From contig NZ_CP139368.1 in assembly GCF_034120055.1 (NCBI RefSeq), forward strand, positions 2,852,001-2,916,000: a DNA stretch of 64,000 bases, in the 5' to 3' direction. The notes under the pieces were generated by a model. That model had not been told where the DNA came from, did not search any database, and saw nothing but the letters and a program-made list of their open reading frames with translations. The first letter of the stretch is position 1; the number at the start of each line of letters is the position of its first letter. Positions 36,467 through 44,773 of the stretch are shown one piece after another. The translations under genes were made by a program, and so were the position numbers. This DNA comes from Microbacterium rhizosphaerae. Its GTDB lineage: Bacteria > Actinomycetota > Actinomycetes > Actinomycetales > Microbacteriaceae.

Positions 36467-37351
36467 TCACAGGGTCGCGGCGAAGTCCTTGAACCACGGC
36501 CGCAGAGCCGGGCCGATATCCTCCCGCTCCGAGGCGAGCTGGACGATGGCCTTGATGTAGTCCACCTTATCGCCGGTGTCGTAGCGCCGACCGCGGAAGA
36601 CGACGCCGTACACCCCGGCATCCGGGTCCGCTGCGAGCTCCTGCAGTGCGTCGGTGAGCTGGATCTCCCCGCCCTTGCCGGGCGCCGTGTGCTCGAGCAC
36701 GCCGAAAACGGCCGGGTCGAGCACGTAGCGGCCGATGATGGCCAGATTCGAAGGCGCATCCTCCGCGCTCGGCTTCTCGACGAGGCCCGTCACGCGCACC
36801 ACGCCGTCGTCGTCGGTCGGCTCGACGGCGGCCACGCCGTACATGTGGATGTGCTCGGGGTCGACCTCCATGAGGGCGATGACGGATGCTCCGCGCTTGT
36901 CGTACTCGGCGATCATCTGCGGCAGCAGCGGGTCGCGCTCGTCGATCAGGTCGTCGCCGAGGAGCACCGCGAAGGGGTGGTCGCCCACATGCGCCTTGCC
37001 GCGCAGCACGGCGTGGCCGAGGCCCTTCGGCTCGCCCTGCCGCACCAGGTGGATGTCGGCGAGGTCGGTGGAGTGCATGACCTTCGACAGACGCTCGGCG
37101 TCGCCCTTGGCGCGGAGGTTCTCCTCGAGCTCGGGCATGGAGTCGAAGTGGTTCGCGATGTTGTTCTTGTTGCGTCCGATGATCAGCAGCACATCCTGGA
37201 TGCCGGCCGCCACGGCCTCCTCCACCACGTATTGGATGGCGGGCTTGTCGACGACCGGCAGCATCTCCTTCGGCATCGCCTTCGTGGCCGGCAGGAATCG
37301 AGTGCCGAGACCGGCAGCGGGGATGACGGCTTTGAATGCGCGATGAGACAT
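36467..37351 (-). CDS. galU: UTP--glucose-1-phosphate uridylyltransferase
   Basis: 294 residues, normal for GalU, which makes UDP-glucose for cell envelope and trehalose synthesis. Signature AAGLGTRFLPATKAMPKEMLPV near residue 12 binds UTP; DKPAIQYVVEEA and LLGDDLIDE carry sugar and metal ligands; GKGGEIQLTDALQ is the C-terminal nucleotide motif. A TAGCAT box ends 7 bases before ATG 37351, so this start is preferred to the ATG at 37360, which lies within the box. It is divergent from the formyl-THF cyclo-ligase, with the two -10 boxes 36 bases apart. Confidence 0.96.
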   Translation of the reverse strand: MSHRAFKAVIPAAGLGTRFLPATKAMPKEMLPVVDKPAIQYVVEEAVAAGIQDVLLIIGRNKNNIANHFDSMPELEENLRAKGDAERLSKVMHSTDLADIHLVRQGEPKGLGHAVLRGKAHVGDHPFAVLLGDDLIDERDPLLPQMIAEYDKRGASVIALMEVDPEHIHMYGVAAVEPTDDDGVVRVTGLVEKPSAEDAPSNLAIIGRYVLDPAVFGVLEHTAPGKGGEIQLTDALQELAADPDAGVYGVVFRGRRYDTGDKVDYIKAIVQLASEREDIGPALRPWFKDFAATL

Positions 37352-37358
37352 GGAGCCC

Positions 37359-37364
37359 ATGCTA
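37359..37364 (-). promoter_or_regulatory. -10 box TAGCAT of galU
   Basis: On the minus strand, 7 bases before ATG 37351. Confidence 0.5.
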
Positions 37365-37399
37365 ACCGGGCGCCCGCGACCGCCCGCCAGCCCCTCGCC

Positions 37400-37405
37400 T
37401 AGAAT
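37400..37405 (+). promoter_or_regulatory. -10 box TAGAAT before the cyclo-ligase gene
   Basis: Ends 6 bases before ATG 37412; near-consensus. Confidence 0.55.
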
Positions 37406-37411
37406 CGACGC

Positions 37412-38008
37412 ATGGGAGACGGCACCGACAACGCGAAGCGCGCGCTGCGCGCCGATCTTCGCGAGCGCCGGCAGATGATGTCGCAGGCCGCGCGAGAGGC
37501 CGCGGCCGCCGGCATCCATTCCCAGCTCGACGCCCTCGTCGACCGCTTCGGCGCGCGCACGATCTCGTGCTTCCTCTCGACGACGACCGAGCCCGGCACG
37601 CGCGGGTTCGTGACGGATGCCGTGGCCCGCGGCATCCGGGTCCTCCTGCCGGTCACGCGCACCGACGGCCTGCTCGACTGGGCCGTCGCCACACCCGACG
37701 GCGAGATCGCCGAGGGTCTGTTCGGCCTTCCCGAGCCGGTCGGCGAGCTGCTCGGGCCCATCGCGCTCGACGAGGCGGACCTCCTCGTCATCCCGGCGGC
37801 GGCGATCGACGCGCGCGGCATGCGGCTCGGCTGGGGCCGCGGCTTCTACGACAAGACGCTCGGCTCCATGAACCACTGCCCGCCCGTCTATGCCGTCGTC
37901 TACGACTCCGAGGTGCTCGACGACGTGCCCAAGGACACTCACGACCAGGCCGTGTCCGGGGTGGTCACCCCCACGCGGACCATCGACTTCGCGCGCGTCG
38001 CGCGCTGA
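37412..38008 (+). CDS. 5-formyltetrahydrofolate cyclo-ligase
   Basis: 198 residues. The enzyme uses ATP to turn 5-formyl-THF into 5,10-methenyl-THF. Basic N-terminal helix KRALRADLRERRQMM, the substrate loop around TTTEPGTRGF, and the family signature RGMRLGWGRGFYDKTL (residues 135-150) are all present. Its start lies 6 bases after a TAGAAT box. The zinc-ribbon gene follows after 14 bases. Confidence 0.93.
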   Translation: MGDGTDNAKRALRADLRERRQMMSQAAREAAAAGIHSQLDALVDRFGARTISCFLSTTTEPGTRGFVTDAVARGIRVLLPVTRTDGLLDWAVATPDGEIAEGLFGLPEPVGELLGPIALDEADLLVIPAAAIDARGMRLGWGRGFYDKTLGSMNHCPPVYAVVYDSEVLDDVPKDTHDQAVSGVVTPTRTIDFARVAR

Positions 38009-38022
38009 ACCACCGGAGAGAC

Positions 38023-38280
38023 ATGCCCACCTACGCCTACGCCTGCACGCACTGCGGCCACCGCTTCGACGCGGTGCAGTCCTTCGCCGACCCCGCCCTG
38101 ACCGAGTGCCCCGAGTGCGGCGGCTCGCTGCGCAAGGAATACGGCTCCATCGGCGTGACCTTCAACGGCTCGGGCTTCTATCGCACGGATTCCCGCACGT
38201 CGGTTGGCACGGGCGAAGGATCGTCGTCATCATCGAAGTCGGAGGCGAAGGCCTCTCCGGCTGCCAGCAGCTCCTCGTGA
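38023..38280 (+). CDS. FmdB-type zinc-ribbon protein
   Basis: 85 residues. Begins MPTYAYACTHCGHRFDAVQS with a second ECPECGG knuckle: four Cys form a rubredoxin-like zinc ribbon, the FmdB family (regulatory protein of unknown target). A conserved GSGFYRTDSR segment follows and the tail is almost pure Ser/Lys/Ala, probably disordered. CGGAGAG lies upstream of the ATG. It is between the cyclo-ligase and mscL, an arrangement common in actinobacteria. Confidence 0.88.
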   Translation: MPTYAYACTHCGHRFDAVQSFADPALTECPECGGSLRKEYGSIGVTFNGSGFYRTDSRTSVGTGEGSSSSSKSEAKASPAASSSS

Positions 38281-38312
38281 TCTGACGAAGCCGGCGATCC
38301 TGAGGAGACATG

Positions 38313-38723
38313 ATGATCAAGGGCTTCAAAGAATTCATCACCCGCGGCAATGTCATCGACTTCGCCGTCGCGGTCGTCATCGGCGCAGCATTCACCGCGA
38401 TCATCACGGTGATCGTCAAGTCGCTCATCGACCCGCTGCTCGGCGCATTCGTGCCATCCGGCGACCTCGGAAGCTGGACCATCACGATCCCGGGCCTCTT
38501 CGCGGATGCGCACATCGGAATCGGCGCGATCATCTCGGCGATCATCAACTTCCTCGCCGTCGCCCTGGTCGTCTACTTCGCCCTGGTCATGCCGATGAAC
38601 AAGTTCAAGGAACGTCAGGCCCGCAAGGCCGGCGTCTCCGAGACCGAGGAGGAGCCCGTGCTCACCGAGCAGCAGCTGCTCGTGCAGATCCGCGATCTCC
38701 TGGACAAGCAGCAGCAGAGCTAA
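38313..38723 (+). CDS. mscL: Large-conductance mechanosensitive channel
   Basis: 136 residues, two membrane helices. The N-terminal KGFKEFITRGNVIDFAVAVVIGAAF is the MscL signature with the pore helix; the second helix is AIINFLAVALVVYFALVMP, then a basic cytosolic helix and a C-terminal bundle (LLVQIRDLLDKQ). It opens under membrane tension and releases solutes after osmotic downshock. ATG 38313 is chosen over 38310 because GAGGAG is then 5 bases upstream. Its stop overlaps that of the convergent small gene by 3 bases. Confidence 0.95.
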   Translation: MIKGFKEFITRGNVIDFAVAVVIGAAFTAIITVIVKSLIDPLLGAFVPSGDLGSWTITIPGLFADAHIGIGAIISAIINFLAVALVVYFALVMPMNKFKERQARKAGVSETEEEPVLTEQQLLVQIRDLLDKQQQS

Positions 38724-38926
38724 TAGTGCGGCGGAACGTCCCGCCGCATGCGCTCGTCGTTCGGACCGGATGCCGTGCTCCCCGCATCGGGGGCGGCATC
38801 CGGTTCGTCGTCTGCGGGCACGGGCTCGGCGGATGTCCCGGGTGCGGGCGTCAGGCGCGCTCGGCGCCGTCCGGGCACCTTCTCCACGCGCTGACGATCG
38901 CTGCGCCCGCTGTCACTCGATGACAT
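38720..38926 (-). CDS. Small acidic/proline-rich protein coupled to the helicase-like gene
   Basis: 68 residues of low complexity: an Arg/Lys-rich start (SDRQRVEKVPGRRRARL) then an Asp/Pro/Ala-rich half and a basic end. Not recognised. ATG 38926 lies inside the end of the helicase-like gene (14-base overlap), which favours coupled translation; no ribosome binding site is evident. The charge split (basic head, acidic middle) is the main reason to report it. It may be an open frame by chance in GC-rich DNA. Confidence 0.35.
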   Translation of the reverse strand: MSSSDSGRSDRQRVEKVPGRRRARLTPAPGTSAEPVPADDEPDAAPDAGSTASGPNDERMRRDVPPHY

Positions 38927-41900
38927 CGAGGGGCTGCGTGTCGGGGTCGACGGCCGCGGCATCCGGCCCGATGCCGAGCATCGCCGCGATGCGCGCCGCG
39001 ACATCGGCGGGGTCGCTGTACAGGTCGAAGGCGTGCACGCGCACGTAGTGCCAGCCGAGACGTCGCAGGATCTGCGGCCGCAGCCGCAGCGACTCGCGCA
39101 GGGACTCGCCGTGCGCCTCGGGATCGCTCTCCGCGACGACCGCCTTGCCGCCGTGCTGCGCGACCAGCGGCAGCAGGCCGCGGTAGTGCACGTCGACGGA
39201 GACGCCGAGGCGCCGCAGCTCGCGTGCGAGCGCGAGGGTGAGCGGATCGGCGAGGTCCTCGAGACGGGCCTCACGGGCGCGGGCCGCGATGCCGCCCAGG
39301 ATGCCCATGAGCGTCGCGGCCCCGTACTCGAGCCGGCCCTCGTCGAACGCGCTCGGCCGGATCGACGACACGATCACCATCGAGCGCCGGGCGCGCGTCA
39401 TCCCGACGGTCAGCAGGCGCTCGCCGTCCGGGGTCGAGAGGTCGCCGAAGTCGCTGAGCACACGCCCGTGCTTGGTGAGCCCGTAGCCGAGGGAGAAGAT
39501 CACGCGGTCGCGGCTCTCGGCGACCGACTCCTCGAGCGCGAGCACCGCGAACGGCTCGGCGGTGTCGCGCGCGACGAAGTCCGCGACGTCGGAGCGTCCC
39601 GCGAACGCCTCGCCCACCGCGGCGCGCACGCGCTCCGCGTGGCGACGGGATGCCGTGACCACCATGAGCGACTCGGAGCCGCGGTTCACGGCGTGCTCGA
39701 CGACGAGCGTGACGACGCGGGCGACCTCCGCGTCCGGGCTCTCGACCGCTCCCGTGACCGGATCCGGCACGCCCACGCCGCCCTCGACGTAGTCGACGGC
39801 GAGGCTGCCCCGCCCGAGGTACGAGCCGGCCCACGGCAGCGACACGATCTCGCCGCCGTAGAACGCGTCGTTGACGAGTTCGGCCAGGTCTTCGCCGCCC
39901 GCGCGATAGCTGCGCGTGAGGGTCTCCACCGGCAGCAGTTCGGCCAGCCGCTCGAAGACGCTGGCGTCATCGAACGGCGCGTGCTCGCCCTCGTCGGCGC
40001 GCAGCTGCGACGCGACCTCGAACGGCGTGGGCTTCTGCGTGACGGGATCGCCGAAGACGACGACCTGACGTGCCCGGCGCAGGGCGGGAGCGGCCTCCGC
40101 GAGCGACAGGGCGCCCGCATCCGCGATCAGCACCGCGTCGAATAGGGGATCCGCCGGGATCTCGGGCACCTCGTACGGGGATGCGAGCCACACCGGTGCG
40201 AGCGCGCGCATGAGCACGGGCGCCGTTGCAGCGAGCTCGGCAGGCGCCGCCGTGCCGGCCTTCAGCGCCTGCTTGAGGGCCGTCGCCTCGTCCGGCTCGT
40301 CGACGATGCCGATCCGCCACTGCGTGGCGAGCTTCGCGGCGAGCAGGGGGCCGGATGCGGCGGCGTGCGCCTCGTCGACGAGACGGAAGTCCCGCTCGAG
40401 GCGATCGACGACCGCCGTGTTCGCGCCGAGCAGGGCCTTGTCCGTACGCAGCAGGTGCTCGAGCGCGGACTGCCACCACGTGAACTCGAGCTCGTCTCCC
40501 ACGCGGTCCTCCGGCACATGCCGCACGGAGAGCTCGGCCAGCAGCGGCTCGAGCCCCATGGCGGCGAGCTCGGAGCGCATGGTCGCCCGCTCGACGAGGT
40601 TGTCGAAGTAGGTGGAGTCGGCGGCCAGGCCCGCGAGCGCACGGACGAGTCCGGCCACCGGCAGCGACGCCAGGCGGTCCGCCCCGTGGCGGCCCAGCAC
40701 GGCGTCGAGCTCGCCGAGCTCGGCGTGCACCCGTTGCCACGCGACGAGGACGTCCGCCAATCCGACCGGGACCTCGGGCGCGATGCCCGTGGCGACCAGT
40801 CGCTGCCACTCGGTGCGCTGCTGCTGGATGCGCACGAGCGCGTCGTACATGTCCGGGACGTGCACGCCCGGCCGCACGTACTCGCGCGCGAGCCGCTTCA
40901 GCCGTCGTCGCTGCGCGCCGGCGATCTGCGATGCGTCTCCGCGTGGCGCGTGGGCCTGGATCAGCTCGCCCAGCGGACGCTCGAAGGCGGTCATGCTGAA
41001 GCGGTCGAGCGAGTCGCGGATGCCCTGCAGCAGGCGCAGGTAGGCGCCCAGCTCGTCGATCGTCTGGAAGGGCCGCATCCGGGTCTTGCCGATGAGCTCG
41101 TAGCCGCGCTCGAGCAGCGCCGGCACCTCCTGATGGTGCAGCTTGCGGGCACGCGCATGCGCGGCGCGCGCGGCCTCGGTCGTGGCGAACGAGACGCCGT
41201 ACCACGGCGAGTCGTTGGGTCCCCACCGGAATTCGCCGAGTCGCGCGGCGGCGGCGAGCTTCTGCGCGGCCGCGCGCCGACTACCGGCGAGGCGGGCGAG
41301 GGTCGCGGCATCCAACCGGGCTGTCGTCGAGGGGGCGGGGCTCTGCGCCGCGAGCGCGGTGAGCCGCCGCACGATGTCGAGCGTGGAGACGCCGAACGCA
41401 TCGTGGCGCTGCGTGAGCGCGGCGCGGTAGTCGCGCAGCACGGTGCGCAGCCGGACGAGGGCGTCGTCGATGTCGGCGACGCGAGGCTGCTCGGCCTTCT
41501 CGTTGCGTCCGATCGCCCGCACGAGATCGCGACGGATGCTGCGCGGCGACACCGCGAGCCCGTCCAGGCCGATGCCCGCGAGCCGGTGCCGCACGCCCTC
41601 GAGCGTCGAGCGACGCGCACTCACGACGAGCACGCGCTGACCAGCGCCGACCAGGGCGCCCAGGGCGTTGATGACCGTCTGCGTGCCGCCCGTGCCCGGC
41701 AGCGTGTGCACCGCGAGCGAATGCCCGGCCGCGATGCGCGCGAGGACGGCCTCCTGCTCGCCGTCCGCGTCGAGGAGGAGGGTGTCGGATGCCGGCGGCC
41801 TGTCGTCCGCGTTGACCGCTGTCGGCGGCTCCCGCCGCAGCTTGAGCGTCTCGCGCGCATCGATGTGCCCGGCGAGCGCGTCGAGCACCGGGTGCTCGAG

Positions 41901-42635
41901 GTCGACGACATCGCGGGCCATGCCCGACGCGACGTCGGCGAAGGTCGAGATGACGAGGCGCGGCTTGACAGTGAAGCTCGGGATCTCGGTCGTCAGCGCC
42001 CGCAGGTGGTCGATGACGGGCTGCGGCTTGAACACGCCGGCGTCGTGCGCGAGGGAGGCGAGGGTGCGGCCGTGGACCGAGACGCCGTACTGCTGCTCGA
42101 GCGAGCGGACGAGCTCGGGGTTCGCGAAGAGCGAGCCGTGCGGCTTCAGCTCGAAGTCCGAGTGATGGCGCCGGATCGCGAGCGGCCGCAGCAGCACCGG
42201 GCCGCAGAACTCCTCGTCGTCGAAGCGCCAGTTCGCGAGACCGACCGCGAGGTACACGACGTCGAGACCCCGCGCGGTGCGCAGCTCGACGTTCTTGGCG
42301 GTGATGCGCTCGGCCGCGAGGCGGGCGTTGCGCAGCGCGACCTCATCGCGGAAGAGGTTCGAGAGAAGAGTGGATCGCCCGGTGAAGAACTGCGGGAGGC
42401 TCCCCGGATGCGCTTTCGTGATCTCGAGTCCGGCGTCGGTGCCGTCGCGGAAGTGCAGCAGCGTCGACCGGCCGCCCAGGCCTGCCGCCTGTTCCCTCAG
42501 CCGCTGACGTTCAGGTTCGGCGATGTGCGTCACGGTCACCCCCGGCTCCCCGAGTCCGAGATTCGCCGGCTTCACGGCCGAAGGGAGGACGGGGTCCTCC
42601 AGTCCGATCGCCGCACGCTCCTCGCCTCGCCACAC
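38913..42635 (-). CDS. Helicase/nuclease-like protein with degenerate ATPase and nuclease motifs
   Basis: 1,240 residues. The layout follows the SF1-like AAA helicases that end in a REase_MTES_1575 domain, but key residues are lost. The Walker A position reads PGTGGTQT (313-320), with Gly317 where Lys belongs. Walker B, near residue 835, reads LIADAGALS in place of DEASQ. Retained are GDPVTQKPTPF, the LTRSYRAGG arginine block and TVGMTRARRSMVIV. The C-terminal domain has AVVAESDPEAH and LGWHYVRVHAFDLYSDP but lacks the acidic residue on the preceding strand. A TACGCT box 7 bases before GTG 42635 sets the start. Divergent from the Cys-less alkyltransferase. Confidence 0.8.
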   Translation of the reverse strand: MWRGEERAAIGLEDPVLPSAVKPANLGLGEPGVTVTHIAEPERQRLREQAAGLGGRSTLLHFRDGTDAGLEITKAHPGSLPQFFTGRSTLLSNLFRDEVALRNARLAAERITAKNVELRTARGLDVVYLAVGLANWRFDDEEFCGPVLLRPLAIRRHHSDFELKPHGSLFANPELVRSLEQQYGVSVHGRTLASLAHDAGVFKPQPVIDHLRALTTEIPSFTVKPRLVISTFADVASGMARDVVDLEHPVLDALAGHIDARETLKLRREPPTAVNADDRPPASDTLLLDADGEQEAVLARIAAGHSLAVHTLPGTGGTQTVINALGALVGAGQRVLVVSARRSTLEGVRHRLAGIGLDGLAVSPRSIRRDLVRAIGRNEKAEQPRVADIDDALVRLRTVLRDYRAALTQRHDAFGVSTLDIVRRLTALAAQSPAPSTTARLDAATLARLAGSRRAAAQKLAAAARLGEFRWGPNDSPWYGVSFATTEAARAAHARARKLHHQEVPALLERGYELIGKTRMRPFQTIDELGAYLRLLQGIRDSLDRFSMTAFERPLGELIQAHAPRGDASQIAGAQRRRLKRLAREYVRPGVHVPDMYDALVRIQQQRTEWQRLVATGIAPEVPVGLADVLVAWQRVHAELGELDAVLGRHGADRLASLPVAGLVRALAGLAADSTYFDNLVERATMRSELAAMGLEPLLAELSVRHVPEDRVGDELEFTWWQSALEHLLRTDKALLGANTAVVDRLERDFRLVDEAHAAASGPLLAAKLATQWRIGIVDEPDEATALKQALKAGTAAPAELAATAPVLMRALAPVWLASPYEVPEIPADPLFDAVLIADAGALSLAEAAPALRRARQVVVFGDPVTQKPTPFEVASQLRADEGEHAPFDDASVFERLAELLPVETLTRSYRAGGEDLAELVNDAFYGGEIVSLPWAGSYLGRGSLAVDYVEGGVGVPDPVTGAVESPDAEVARVVTLVVEHAVNRGSESLMVVTASRRHAERVRAAVGEAFAGRSDVADFVARDTAEPFAVLALEESVAESRDRVIFSLGYGLTKHGRVLSDFGDLSTPDGERLLTVGMTRARRSMVIVSSIRPSAFDEGRLEYGAATLMGILGGIAARAREARLEDLADPLTLALARELRRLGVSVDVHYRGLLPLVAQHGGKAVVAESDPEAHGESLRESLRLRPQILRRLGWHYVRVHAFDLYSDPADVAARIAAMLGIGPDAAAVDPDTQPLDVIE

Positions 42636-42642
42636 ACGAGCC

Positions 42643-42648
42643 AGCGTA
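42643..42648 (-). promoter_or_regulatory. -10 box TACGCT before the helicase-like gene
   Basis: On the minus strand, 7 bases before GTG 42635. Confidence 0.45.
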
Positions 42649-42770
42649 TGCGCGCAGGGGCGCTCCCCCGGGCATTTCGGCCGGTATTCACGGGATTCCT
42701 CCCCAGGATGCGACGGATGCCGGCACTGCCCTCCCCTCTCGGCGAGCGCCCGGGCGTGGGCATCCCGGTT

Positions 42771-42776
42771 CAGGAT
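42771..42776 (+). promoter_or_regulatory. -10 box CAGGAT before the alkyltransferase-like gene
   Basis: Ends 6 bases before ATG 42783; first base deviates from T. Confidence 0.35.
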
Positions 42777-42782
42777 GGACGC

Positions 42783-43292
42783 ATGACCACCGCCTCCTTC
42801 ACCACGCACTCCACGCCCGTCGGTGACATGCTCCTCGTCTTCGCGGACGATCGGCTCGTCGCGCTCGACATGCTCGACGGTCCGGAGGACGCCGCGATCG
42901 AGCGCATCGCACTCCGGCTGCGCACGGCACCCGTCCACGATCCCGAGCCGGCGGCGGCCCTGAGCGCGCAGCTCGACGAGTACTTCGCGGGGATGCGGCG
43001 CGAGTTCGACGTCGACCTGGACTGGGGCGACGTGGGCGGCTTCACCCGCGAGGCGCTGGAGGCCGTGCGCCGCATCCCCTACGGCGAGACCGCGAGCTAC
43101 GGCGAGGTCGCCGCCCTTGCGGGCAGGCCGCGCGCACATCGTGCCGTCGGCACGGCGTGCGCCCGCTCCCCCTTCTCCCTCGTCGTGCCCGCCCACCGCG
43201 TCGTGCGCTCCGACGGCTCCCTCGGAGAGTACGGCGGCCACCCGGAGATGAAGCGGGCCCTGCTGGACCTGGAGCGCGCCGCGGGCGTGTAG
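42783..43292 (+). CDS. Alkyltransferase-like protein with Ala in place of the active-site Cys
   Basis: 169 residues, full-length Ogt/Ada-C architecture: an N-terminal beta domain and a C-terminal DNA-binding domain. The Tyr of the base-flipping helix (SYGEVAAL, Tyr106) and the Arg finger (RAHRAVG, Arg120) are present. The catalytic PCHR motif is PAHR: Ala137 replaces the Cys that accepts the alkyl group. It therefore cannot repair by itself. Alkyltransferase-like proteins (PWHR in YbaZ/Atl1, PAHR in Thermus TTHA1564) bind O6-alkylguanine and recruit nucleotide excision repair. The remaining Cys126 is outside the site. Confidence 0.9.
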   Translation: MTTASFTTHSTPVGDMLLVFADDRLVALDMLDGPEDAAIERIALRLRTAPVHDPEPAAALSAQLDEYFAGMRREFDVDLDWGDVGGFTREALEAVRRIPYGETASYGEVAALAGRPRAHRAVGTACARSPFSLVVPAHRVVRSDGSLGEYGGHPEMKRALLDLERAAGV

Positions 43293-43416
43293 GCCGCGTG
43301 CGGCGCGCTTCGGCCCGGGCTCCACGGGATGCGCTGAGCGTGCGATGGTATCGTCAGTGCCCACGGCCAGGGGCGGCCGGATCATCCCTCGTGCGGCAGC
43401 ACAGACAGGAAAGCGG

Positions 43417-44268
43417 ATGCGCGCAGCGACGACCGACGTGTCAGAGCACGCCGTCGTCGCGCGTGCCGTCACCGCCCTGACTCAGCGCACGAGCTTCCCG
43501 CTCGCCTTCGGCGGGCTCGAGCATGACGGAGCCGTGCACGTCTCGGCGATCGCGGGCGCGCGCACCCGTCATCTCGAGGGGCTCGTGGTCCAGGCCTCTC
43601 GCGGTCTGGGTGGCCGCGCCTTCGTCGAGCGCCGTCCACGTCTCGCGCTCGACTACCGCACCGCGAAGACCATCACGCACGATTACGACCGCGCGATCCT
43701 CGGCGAGGGCATCGCCACGCTGTTCGCCGTGCCGATCCTCGTGAGCGGACGCACCCGTGGCGTCCTCTACTGCGGTTCGTGGGCTCAGGCGCCGGTCGGC
43801 GACGCGGTCGCGCGCCCGGCCTTCGGCATCGCAGACGAGGTGGCCGCGGAGCTGCGGATCCGTGACGAGGTGCAGCGCAGACTGGCGCACATGCCCCAGC
43901 CCGCCGAGACATCGGGCATCGCGCCTGCGGCGCGCGAAGAGCTCCGCGAGAGCTATGCCGAGCTGCGTGCCATCTCGGCCGAGGTCGGCGACGCGGGCAT
44001 CCGCGAGCGACTCCGGCGACTCGAGCGCCGACTGGCCGCCCTGTCGCGCGAGCAGGCGGATCCCGCGCTCGACGTCCGGCTCTCGCCGCGCGAGATCGAC
44101 GTGCTCGCGTGCGTCGCACTCGGCGCGACGAACGCCGGAGTCGCAGACGCACTGGGGCTGAAAGAGGTCACCATCAAGTCCTATCTGGCTTCAGCCATGG
44201 CGAAACTCGATGTGACGACAAGACATGCCGCAGTGGCCAAGGCGCGACGCGCGGGATTGATGCCCTGA
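43417..44268 (+). CDS. GAF-domain LuxR-type transcriptional regulator
   Basis: 283 residues. Residues 10-150 form a GAF-like sensor (SRGLGGRAFVERRPRLALDY; GEGIATLFAVPILVSGRTRGVLYCG). A coiled linker follows (EELRESYAELRAISAE), then the C-terminal LuxR helix-turn-helix: LSPREIDVLACVALGATNAG and LKEVTIKSYLASAMAKLDVTTR. No phosphoacceptor domain is visible. ATG 43417 has AGGAAAG upstream. The probable -10 TATCGT is at 43349-43354. It lies just before lsr2 on the same strand; target genes unknown. Confidence 0.85.
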   Translation: MRAATTDVSEHAVVARAVTALTQRTSFPLAFGGLEHDGAVHVSAIAGARTRHLEGLVVQASRGLGGRAFVERRPRLALDYRTAKTITHDYDRAILGEGIATLFAVPILVSGRTRGVLYCGSWAQAPVGDAVARPAFGIADEVAAELRIRDEVQRRLAHMPQPAETSGIAPAAREELRESYAELRAISAEVGDAGIRERLRRLERRLAALSREQADPALDVRLSPREIDVLACVALGATNAGVADALGLKEVTIKSYLASAMAKLDVTTRHAAVAKARRAGLMP

Positions 44269-44288
44269 ATCCATTCTGTGGAGATACC

Positions 44289-44320
44289 CGATATATCGCA
44301 TTCGAACGTGACATACGTTC
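44289..44320. promoter_or_regulatory. Palindromes in the AT-rich lsr2 leader
   Basis: CGATATATCG (44289-44298) and GAACGT-GACAT-ACGTTC (44304-44320) are perfect dyads in the only clearly AT-rich patch nearby. Lsr2 binds AT-rich DNA and is often autoregulated, so these may be control sites. Confidence 0.4.
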
Positions 44321-44344
44321 ATATGCGCCATTACTGTTGACATC

Positions 44345-44689
44345 ATGGCCAAGAAGATCATTCATCAGCTCGTCGACGATGTCGACGGGTCCCTCCTCGA
44401 GGTCGGCGCGGGAGAGACGGTGCTCTTCTCGCTCGACGGCATTCCCTACGAAATCGATCTCTCGTCCAAGAATGCCGCGGCCCTGCGCGAAGCGTTCGAG
44501 CCGTACATCCGTGCGGGTCGTCGCATCTCCGGCGGGTCCGCATCGGCGCCCCGGCGCCCGCGTTCCCGCCGCGGTGCAGCGAACGAGAACGCCTCCATCC
44601 GGGAGTGGGCGGAGTCGAACGGCTATGCGGTCGCCACTCGCGGACGCATCCCGGAGAACATCATCGCCGCATACCACGCCGCGAACTGA
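44345..44689 (+). CDS. lsr2: Lsr2 nucleoid-associated silencer
   Basis: 114 residues. The N-terminal dimerisation domain (AKKIIHQLVDDVDGSLLEVG... DGIPYEIDLSSKNAAALREAFEPYI) and the C-terminal DNA-binding domain (ASIREWAESNGYAVATRGRIP) are both complete. Arg99-Gly100-Arg101 is the AT-hook-like minor groove motif. Lsr2 bridges AT-rich DNA and silences foreign genes, as H-NS does in proteobacteria. It lies after the GAF-LuxR gene; a long perfect hairpin follows its stop. Confidence 0.97.
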   Translation: MAKKIIHQLVDDVDGSLLEVGAGETVLFSLDGIPYEIDLSSKNAAALREAFEPYIRAGRRISGGSASAPRRPRSRRGAANENASIREWAESNGYAVATRGRIPENIIAAYHAAN

Positions 44690-44703
44690 ACGCATTTCAC
44701 CTG

Positions 44704-44748
44704 CAATGCGCACGGCCGACGGTACTGGCCCGTCGGCCGTGCGCATTG
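44704..44748. terminator. 19-bp perfect hairpin after lsr2
   Basis: Arms 44704-44722 and 44730-44748 pair without mismatch around a 7-base loop (TACTGGC). No T run. It isolates lsr2 from the MarR gene. Confidence 0.7.
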
Positions 44749-44773
44749 TGATCTGCTACGGAGAACCGCGCCC

